A DNA stretch of 64,000 nucleotides, from the NCBI GenBank assembly GCA_001796515.1, contig MGMS01000016.1, forward strand, positions 22,714-86,713, given 5' to 3'. Both the position numbers and the translations under genes were made by a program. Below the pieces are notes generated by a model. That model was given only the letters and a program-made list of their open reading frames with translations, searched no databases and had not been told where the DNA came from. How positions within the stretch are numbered: position 1 is the stretch's first letter; each line of letters starts with the position of its first letter. This document shows positions 58,221 through 64,000 of the stretch, piece by piece. This DNA is from Chloroflexi bacterium RBG_13_51_36 (GTDB lineage Bacteria > Chloroflexota > Dehalococcoidia > GIF9 > AB-539-J10).

Positions 58221-60044
58221 CTACAGAAATCTGTTGGTGCGGGCAGGTCTCCTTCTTTGCAGGAAGAGAATCGCCAGTACTACCGCTGCCACTGCTAGAA
58301 TCTCGCCAATTGATGGCCAGTTGGATGGCGGAGCCCCATCTGAGTTGTTAATCCCCAGGTTCCATCCGGCAAGCTCAGTCTCCAGGCCCACGGCGACCAC
58401 GGTGCCATCCGACTTAAGTCCCACCGTGTGATAAGTACCGGCGTGGATCTGGGTGATGTCTGTCCAGCCCCTGACATTGCACTGGCCGGAGGCGTTGTCT
58501 CCCACGGCGACCGCAGTGCCATCCGACTTGAGCCCCACTGTGTGACAGGTGCCGGCGGCGACCTGGACGATGTCCGTCCAGTCCCCGACATTGCACTGGC
58601 CGTAGGCGTTGTCACCCACAGCCACCGTGGTGCCATCCGACTTAAGTCCTAACGTGTGATATAAGCCGGCCGCGACCTGGACGATGTCCGTCCAGCCGCC
58701 GACATCACACCGCCCCGAGGCATTGTCTCCCACAGCGACGACGGTGCCGTCCGACTTGAGTCCCACAGTGTGATACCTGCCGGCGGCGACCTGGATGATA
58801 TCCGTCCAGCCGCCAACATCGCACCGCTCGTCGTTATATCCCGCGGCGACCGCGCTGCCGTCGGACTTAGCCGCCACCGTGTGCCAGCCGCTTGTGGCGA
58901 TCCTGTTGATGTCCGTCCAGTTGCCGACATTGCACTGCCCGTAGTTGTTCAATCCCACGGCGACGGCAGCCCGGTCGGTCATAATCGCCACCGTTTGATA
59001 GCCGTCGGCGGCGATCTGAGTTATGTCCGTCCAGTCACCGACTTCGCATTGCCTGTAGCGGTCATCTCCCACAGCAACTACAGTTCCGTCGGTCTTGCGT
59101 CCTGCTGTGTGACCGTAGCCGGCGGCGATCTGTGTGATGCCTGCCCAGCCGTCCACGCTGCACTGGCCATAGACGTTCGCTCCCACGGCGACCACGGTGC
59201 CGTCGGACCTGAGTCCCACTGTGTGATATAAGCCTGCGGCGACCTGTACGACGGCGGTCCACCCTCCGACATCGCATTGTCCATCCTCGTTGTCTCCCGC
59301 GGCGACCACGGTGTCGTGGGATTTAAGCCCGACTGTGTGATGGCTGCCGGCGGCTACCCACTTGATATCCGTCCAGTTGCCGACATCGCACTGACCATAG
59401 CGGTTGTATCCCACGGCAACCACGGTGCCGTCGGACTCAAGCCCGACTGTGTGATGGCTGCCGGCGGCGACCCACTTGATATCCGTCCAGTTACCGACAT
59501 CGCACTGCCCGTAGTAGTTGTCTCCTGCTGCGACTACGGTGCCGTCGGACCTGAGCCCCACAGTGTGATCGTAAGTTGCGGCGACCTGCCTGACATCCGT
59601 CCAGTTACCGACGTTGCACTGTCCGTAGGCATTTGCTCCTACGGCGACCACGGTGCCGTCGGATTTAACCCCTATTGTGTGGTACACGCCGGCGGCGACC
59701 CACACGATGTCCGTCCAGTCTCCAACATTGCATTGCCCCTGGTGGTTCCATCCCACAGCAACCACGGTGCCGTCGGATTTAAGCCCAACTGTGTGATGGC
59801 TGCCAGCGGCGACCTGGATGATGCCCCTCCATCCGCCGGTATTGCATTGTCCGTAGCGGTTGTCTCCCAGGGCGACTACGGTGCCGTCGGACTTGAGCCC
59901 TACCGTATGACCCCAGCCTGCGGTGACCATGGGCGTCGCCTGCCCTCCAAGCGTATTCACAGCCGCTACCGACGCAGAAAGAATCAGGCTGGAGACCAGA
60001 GCGACCGAGAGCAGGGCCGATAGGAGCATTTTCATGTTCTTCAT
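58221..60044 (-). CDS. RCC1/BLIP-II-type propeller repeat protein, membrane-anchored
   Basis: 607 aa from the ATG at 60044 with GAAGGCAG upstream. Signal/anchor at about 8-30. Then 14 RCC1-like repeats of 38 aa, consensus HTVGLKSDGTVVAVGDN then YGQCNVG and WTDIVQVAAG, nearly identical to each other. Thirteen are full and the last is partial. The C-terminus has a membrane helix (IGEILAVAAVVLAILFLQRR). Such repeats form seven-bladed propellers; two propellers would fit. It is extracellular, probably for binding; target unknown. High repeat identity points to recent expansion or gene conversion. Confidence 0.9.
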   Translation of the reverse strand: MKNMKMLLSALLSVALVSSLILSASVAAVNTLGGQATPMVTAGWGHTVGLKSDGTVVALGDNRYGQCNTGGWRGIIQVAAGSHHTVGLKSDGTVVAVGWNHQGQCNVGDWTDIVWVAAGVYHTIGVKSDGTVVAVGANAYGQCNVGNWTDVRQVAATYDHTVGLRSDGTVVAAGDNYYGQCDVGNWTDIKWVAAGSHHTVGLESDGTVVAVGYNRYGQCDVGNWTDIKWVAAGSHHTVGLKSHDTVVAAGDNEDGQCDVGGWTAVVQVAAGLYHTVGLRSDGTVVAVGANVYGQCSVDGWAGITQIAAGYGHTAGRKTDGTVVAVGDDRYRQCEVGDWTDITQIAADGYQTVAIMTDRAAVAVGLNNYGQCNVGNWTDINRIATSGWHTVAAKSDGSAVAAGYNDERCDVGGWTDIIQVAAGRYHTVGLKSDGTVVAVGDNASGRCDVGGWTDIVQVAAGLYHTLGLKSDGTTVAVGDNAYGQCNVGDWTDIVQVAAGTCHTVGLKSDGTAVAVGDNASGQCNVRGWTDITQIHAGTYHTVGLKSDGTVVAVGLETELAGWNLGINNSDGAPPSNWPSIGEILAVAAVVLAILFLQRRRPARTNRFL

Positions 60045-60072
60045 TGCTGCCTTCAAAGTAACAGGATGAATT

Positions 60073-60723
60073 CTATTTCTTAATCAATAGAAGAGACAGG
60101 ATATCATACTTGCCTTCTATCTCATATGCGTCGCTTATCTCTCTCTTGTGCGCATGTATCAGCTTATCGGCGGCGCTGGTGACTTCCGGCCAATCGTCGA
60201 ATTTGTAATCGTGGAAACCGAGAGCGCCTCCGGAGACAAGACGGGGCCAAATCAAATGGAAATCGTTTTCCACATAGGCTTGCTGGTGGCAGCCGTCAAT
60301 GAATCCAAAGATGAATCTTTGTCCTTGAGGAAAGCTGACCTTTCTGGAATCTTTCTTTACAGTGATGATGTTATCAAGGCCCCGGATTGACTTCCGGTAA
60401 ACTTCCGGCATCGAGCGGCCCCGGAGAAATGCTTCATAAACTTCACCGGCCTTGATGCCACTTTTACTCAAGGTCTCGTCCAGACGGGGGTCGAAAACGT
60501 CAATGGCGTATACTTTCTTACCGTATCTTTGGGCAAACTTCGCCAGTCTGGCAGTGCCTCTGCCCATGTAGGCCCCGATTTCGATGATATCCCCTTCTAG
60601 TCTATGCAATGCCCGTCGCTTCATAAAATCTATCAGCACTTCGTAACCCACGAAATCATCAGGGTCGTCTTCCAGCAGTGGAATCTTCCGGGCAACTCTC
60701 TTGATGATTGGCTCTGAACTCAT
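60073..60723 (-). CDS. Class I SAM-dependent methyltransferase (TylF/CmcI-like)
   Basis: 216 aa, ATG. It has the SAM-binding motif GDIIEIGAYMGRGTARLAKF (about 44-63), then AIDVFDP and a conserved FGFIDGCHQQAYVENDFHLI followed by GGALGFHDY, where metal-binding Asp and His lie as in CmcI. It methylates an unknown small molecule or sugar. Poor ribosome site. Lies between the RCC1-like gene and the prenyltransferase-fold gene on the same strand. Confidence 0.87.
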   Translation of the reverse strand: MSSEPIIKRVARKIPLLEDDPDDFVGYEVLIDFMKRRALHRLEGDIIEIGAYMGRGTARLAKFAQRYGKKVYAIDVFDPRLDETLSKSGIKAGEVYEAFLRGRSMPEVYRKSIRGLDNIITVKKDSRKVSFPQGQRFIFGFIDGCHQQAYVENDFHLIWPRLVSGGALGFHDYKFDDWPEVTSAADKLIHAHKREISDAYEIEGKYDILSLLLIKK

Positions 60724-60743
60724 TTTACAGGCCAGTTTCTCAG

Positions 60744-61745
60744 CTATAGTATCTCAGTCCCATACAGAGCCACAATAGCCAGTATCGCTGCTGCTGATGT
60801 CCACGTATTCTTTTCAGGGGCTTCTGGTCCCAGTTCTGACCGTCTTATCTCTCTTTTCGGCCAGTATGCCTCCCGATAAAACACGCCGTCGTTATCCCGA
60901 AACTGCGATACCCAGTCCAGTACCATTTCGGCCTTGTCTTTGGCGCCCATCCGTACTAAGGCCAGGATAAGTTCAAATGTCTCAGCCACGCATACCGACT
61001 GTCTGTCGGCAAAGCATTTGCACCCCCAACCATCTATGATGAAGTCCGGCCATCCTTTCAAGATGCGAGCTTCAGCTCGCTTTCCCTTGAGCAGTCCCAC
61101 CATGATGGGGTAATACCAGGTCATGGCGTGCCCGCTCTTATCCTCGCCCAACCTGTCAAAGCGGTCGGGGTGCTCTTTGATTGCTCTGGCCAGCCTCCGG
61201 GATGCCTTGTCCCAGTCGGGTTCATCTACCCCCAGGCTTCTGGCGAGCCTTATAGCGCATTCAATACTGAGCCAGGTGCTGCTGCAAGCGGTTAAGATTG
61301 CTCCCGGCCAGACCTCGTTGTTCTCACTCAGTCCCCAGTAAACCTCGCCGCCCGGCTGTTGTAAGCTCAAGGCGAAGTTTATGCCCTTCTCCACGGCGGG
61401 CCACATGTAGCGGACAAAGTCCAGATCCCGGGTAGTAAGGTAGTGAAACCACATCCCTGTTGCTATGTAGGTGCTGAAATTTGTATCTCTGGTCAGGTTC
61501 TGGGGTTTGTCATCCTGATAACTAAAATACCAGCTTCCATCGGCGTTCTGGGTCCCACGCATCCATTTGTAGGCCAGGCTAGACTCATGGAAGTGCCCGC
61601 TAAGATCCAGGGCTATGGCGCTTTCCACATGGTCCCAGGGGTCCGTAATACCGCCCCGATACCAGGGGATAGCCCCCGAAGGAAGCTGGTGACTGATGAT
61701 GAAGTCTGCCTGGCTTTGAATCAGCCCTTGAATATTTTCCAGCAT
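60744..61745 (-). CDS. Prenyltransferase/squalene-cyclase-fold protein
   Basis: 333 aa, ATG with AAGGG upstream. An alpha-alpha barrel with several QW-like elements: GAIPWYRGG, NADGSWYFSYQDD, then FWGLSENN-type strings and SQFRDNDGVFYRE. Acidic and aromatic residues line the cavity. The DxDD motif of class II cyclases is not obvious. It may be a terpene or glycan enzyme, or only share the fold. It stands directly after the methyltransferase, so the two may form a small pathway. Confidence 0.75.
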   Translation of the reverse strand: MLENIQGLIQSQADFIISHQLPSGAIPWYRGGITDPWDHVESAIALDLSGHFHESSLAYKWMRGTQNADGSWYFSYQDDKPQNLTRDTNFSTYIATGMWFHYLTTRDLDFVRYMWPAVEKGINFALSLQQPGGEVYWGLSENNEVWPGAILTACSSTWLSIECAIRLARSLGVDEPDWDKASRRLARAIKEHPDRFDRLGEDKSGHAMTWYYPIMVGLLKGKRAEARILKGWPDFIIDGWGCKCFADRQSVCVAETFELILALVRMGAKDKAEMVLDWVSQFRDNDGVFYREAYWPKREIRRSELGPEAPEKNTWTSAAAILAIVALYGTEIL

Positions 61746-61783
61746 CCCTTCAAATTAGAGCGTACCTGACTTACTTTTCTGCG

Positions 61784-61969
61784 CTAGGTGCTCTTTTTTG
61801 TTTCCTCGATCTCCTTCTCTACCTCCCTCAGCTCCTCTTCCAGGTCTCTCTTATACTCCTCGAGCATGTCCAGATACTCCTTCTTTTCGGGAAAGGGCTT
61901 GAATCCATGGAAGTAGAAACCGAAAGGGGGAAGGCCAAAGTAGAACCTCCGGGATCTCCTGCTCCACAT
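61784..61969 (-). CDS. Small coiled-coil protein
   Basis: 61 aa from the ATG at 61969 with GGAGGTG upstream. The N-terminus is Arg/aromatic-rich (MWSRRSRRFYFGLPPFGFYF). The C-terminal half is a charged coiled coil (EYKRDLEEELREVEKEIEET), as in DUF5320-type small proteins. Function unknown. It follows rsmG by 14 bases. Confidence 0.7.
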   Translation of the reverse strand: MWSRRSRRFYFGLPPFGFYFHGFKPFPEKKEYLDMLEEYKRDLEEELREVEKEIEETKKST

Positions 61970-61983
61970 CTCTATTTCACCTC

Positions 61984-62703
61984 CTATAATGGTCGTCGCC
62001 TCGGTACTCCCGTGCGACGGGGATATTTGCCCGGTGTAAAGCATATTTTATCAATAATCACTAAGTAACGCGCATCATCGAATTCATCGAGTTCTATTTT
62101 TTCAATCTGGCTCAATTTGCCTCCCAGAGTGGCAATGGCTTTTTCCGCCTTATCTATCTCCTGGGCGATCTCCCCTTTCTTCTGAGCGATAAATCTTCCC
62201 CCGAGCCGGCAAAAGGGGAGAGTCAGTTCCACAAGCGTCGGCAACAAGGCGACAGCACGGGAGAGGACCAGGGTGAACTGCTCACGATAAAGTGGCAAAT
62301 GAGCTGCTTCTTCAGCTCCGCTGTTCAGCACTTCTACGTTTTCCAGCTCCAGTTTGCGGATAATGTGGTGGAGGAAAGCAGTCTTTTTTGTTGTGGGTTC
62401 AATTAGCACCAGCCTGGGCTGAGGGAAAAGAATTTTGAGCGGGACGCCGGGGAAACCGGCACCTGTGCCTATGTCCACGATACTGAAATCTGGCCTCGCC
62501 ACCTCTCCTTCGTGCAAAACCAGAGCAATGGTCAGGGAGTCGAGGAAGTGTTTTACCTGTACCGAGGAGCAATCTGTGATGGCTGTGAGGTTAATCTTTT
62601 TGTTCCATTCAATTAGCTCCTGGTAGTAGAGCTCGAATTGCTTTACCTGCCCGGAATTGAGCTTTATCCCCAGCTTACCTGCTCCTTCAACAAGTTTCTT
62701 CAT
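61984..62703 (-). CDS. rsmG: 16S rRNA (guanine-527-N7) methyltransferase RsmG
   Basis: 239 aa, ATG. It methylates G527 of 16S rRNA. The SAM motif VDIGTGAGFPGVPLKI (about 81-96) and the final motif with VVLSRAVALLPTL are as in the family. Length typical (slightly long by a basic C-terminus). Confidence 0.95.
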   Translation of the reverse strand: MKKLVEGAGKLGIKLNSGQVKQFELYYQELIEWNKKINLTAITDCSSVQVKHFLDSLTIALVLHEGEVARPDFSIVDIGTGAGFPGVPLKILFPQPRLVLIEPTTKKTAFLHHIIRKLELENVEVLNSGAEEAAHLPLYREQFTLVLSRAVALLPTLVELTLPFCRLGGRFIAQKKGEIAQEIDKAEKAIATLGGKLSQIEKIELDEFDDARYLVIIDKICFTPGKYPRRTGVPRRRPL

Positions 62704-62891
62704 CGCTAGCCACGCTTAAGATTCAGAGGTTATTCAGCAACCTAATTCTATCGCAACTACTGTTCAAAGGTCGACACGCTCACCATGAGCAATTCAGATG
62801 CGGAGTTCATCCCCGCCCATACGACAAGGATAAACCTCACCACGACATTCACAACTCGTAGGTCATGGTTGGATTGTCAGATTTGTATCAC

Positions 62892-62921
62892 TTGACAAAT
62901 TAGTAGGATAAATCATACAAT
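62892..62921 (+). promoter_or_regulatory. Sigma-70-type promoter for the AbrB-type gene
   Basis: -35 TTGACA (62892-62897), 18-bp spacer, -10 TACAAT (62916-62921), 28 bases before the start codon at 62950. Confidence 0.75.
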
Positions 62922-62949
62922 ACTGACCTTGCTTATACAGGAGGTGAGA

Positions 62950-63225
62950 ATGAAACAAAGGGATATTCGTGTAATAGGCAGATGTTTTGGCACGGCCGTG
63001 CTTGGGCCCCGGGGGCAGTTGGTAATTCCCGTGGAAGCCCGAAAAGAGTTAGGTATAGATACTGGCAACAAATTTCTGGTTTTCGGTCATTTTGAGGGGT
63101 TGGGACTTATCTTCATCAAAGTCGAGGCAGCAGAGAAGATGCTTAATATGGTAAGCAGCCAACTTGATGAGATTACCAAGTTGGTCAAGGAAAGCAAAAC
63201 CTCCGATGTTGGGACAAGGAGGTAG
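62950..63225 (+). CDS. AbrB/SpoVT-type DNA-binding protein
   Basis: 91 aa from the ATG at 62950 with AGGAGGTGAGA upstream. The swapped-hairpin AbrB fold is seen in LGPRGQLVIPVEARKELGID followed by TGNKFLVFG. The C-terminus is a helix (MLNMVSSQLDEITKLVKESK). It may control the HlyD-type gene that starts 120 bases downstream on the same strand. Confidence 0.88.
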   Translation: MKQRDIRVIGRCFGTAVLGPRGQLVIPVEARKELGIDTGNKFLVFGHFEGLGLIFIKVEAAEKMLNMVSSQLDEITKLVKESKTSDVGTRR

Positions 63226-63344
63226 GGCAGTCCAGGTTAGTGATGGTATCGGGTACTCAGAAGGCGCCCTATTCCTTCTCAAGTAGTATGGAATTACTGG
63301 TATAATGAGCGTTTTGTCACAATAGAGAGGCGGTATATAGAAAG

Positions 63345-64000
63345 ATGAAAAAGAAGCGAATACTAATAACAGTAATCTGCCTGGTTGTCGCTGGTATAGT
63401 ACTCAGTATCGCGCTTACTAGAGGGGCCGGACCAGAAGCCACGCCGACTACTGTACCGGTTACTCGAGGCGATATAGTGGAGACCGTTTTCGTTGACGGC
63501 AACTTAGAAATGCCCAACAAAGCGTATTTGTCGTTCGGCGTAACGGGCACGGTGACTGAGGTGCTAGTTGACAAAGGGAATAACGTGACAGAAGACCAGG
63601 TATTAGCCAGACTGGATGCTCCTACCCTGGAATCGAGTGCGGAGATGGCTGAGTTGCAGGTCAAGATAGCAAAGGAAGGGGTAAACGCGGCTGAAGCACA
63701 ATATGAAATCGCCTTGATTAACCTGGATGAAGGCGGGGTGCTCCCTGGCGAGTCGGAGGATGTGCTTGAGTTGCGAGTGGACATAGCTGAAGCAAGCTGG
63801 GAAACAGCAAAAACGAACTTGAAAATAGCAGAGCTTAACCTGGAAACGGCGGAACTCAACCTGGATAAGGCGGTGATAGTAGCTCCCTTTGATGGTGTGG
63901 TAGCCGACATCACCATAACTGAAGGTGAAGAAATCACGGCAGCGGCGTTGGCTGCTCCGGCAATCACTTTGGTTGATACCAGTGAGATACAAATGCGTGG
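63345..64000 (+). CDS. HlyD/RND-type efflux adaptor, partial
   Basis: Starts at an ATG at 63345 and runs off the window after about 218 codons. A single N-terminal membrane helix (ILITVICLVVAGIVLSIAL) is followed by a biotinyl-lipoyl-like half (TRGDIVETVFVDGNLEMPNK then VTGTVTEVLVDKGNNVTEDQ), a long coiled-coil hairpin and the returning half APFDGVVADITITEGEEITA. It links an inner-membrane pump to the outside; the pump gene must lie beyond the window. Confidence 0.9.
   Translation, partial: MKKKRILITVICLVVAGIVLSIALTRGAGPEATPTTVPVTRGDIVETVFVDGNLEMPNKAYLSFGVTGTVTEVLVDKGNNVTEDQVLARLDAPTLESSAEMAELQVKIAKEGVNAAEAQYEIALINLDEGGVLPGESEDVLELRVDIAEASWETAKTNLKIAELNLETAELNLDKAVIVAPFDGVVADITITEGEEITAAALAAPAITLVDTSEIQMR

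Overview
The window looks like chromosomal DNA of a bacterium of the Chloroflexota, most likely Dehalococcoidia-like. This is an inference from gene content only: DUF5667 proteins beside an ECF sigma factor, a Ycf45/SpoIIIAA-type ATPase beside tmk, a multi-cysteine 4Fe-4S protein, GLUG- and RCC1-type secreted repeat proteins and many intergenic palindromic repeats. There is no 16S rRNA to confirm it. No transposase, integrase, CRISPR array, phage gene or tRNA gene was recognised. The only RNA gene found is ssrA (tmRNA), directly behind smpB.

Layout. 1-8.4 kb is a surface and regulatory locus: two tandem SpaA-like secreted proteins (the first runs off the edge), two proteins with SipW-type signal peptides (TasA/camelysin-like), three response regulators whose receiver domains have lost the phosphorylatable Asp, and a small helix-turn-helix protein. 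8.4-17 kb holds phosphoglucose/phosphomannose isomerase, an NDH-2-like flavoprotein, a DUF2971 protein, two tandem M29 aminopeptidases and ComEC. 17-22.1 kb is a run of short single genes, mostly on the plus strand, separated by copies of a 25-bp repeat. 22.1-30.6 kb holds comEA, smpB-ssrA, a flavodoxin, a lipid kinase, a degV-plsY pair with a partial second copy, and a 4Fe-4S protein. 30.7-37.9 kb holds three DUF5667 paralogues, an ECF sigma factor and secreted proteins (GLUG, DUF4382, transglutaminase-like). 38.1-54.6 kb is mostly housekeeping: speDE, lysS, serS, DUF169, a secreted metalloprotease, yraN, chromate transporter, rnhB, mnmA, tmk, a SpoIIIAA-like ATPase and pdxS. 54.9-64 kb holds two putative lipoproteins with related leader regions, a 14-repeat RCC1-like protein, a methyltransferase, a prenyltransferase-fold protein, rsmG, an AbrB-type regulator and the start of an HlyD-type adaptor.

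Two themes cut across the window. First, tandem duplication followed by decay is common: gene relics lie beside a full-length paralogue at 6571-6705 (HTH gene), 11978-12052 (comEC 3' end), 28082-28219 (degV 3' end), 30633-30739 and 33908-34119 (DUF5667 N-terminal parts) and 43818-43859 (serS 3' end). Second, intergenic spaces carry several families of palindromic repeats, one of which has extended the rnhB reading frame by about 58 codons.

The best candidates for something undescribed are the fibre-like surface locus with phosphorylation-independent regulators (1-8 kb), the repeat-punctuated small-gene array (17-22 kb), and the sigma factor/DUF5667 cluster (30.7-36 kb).
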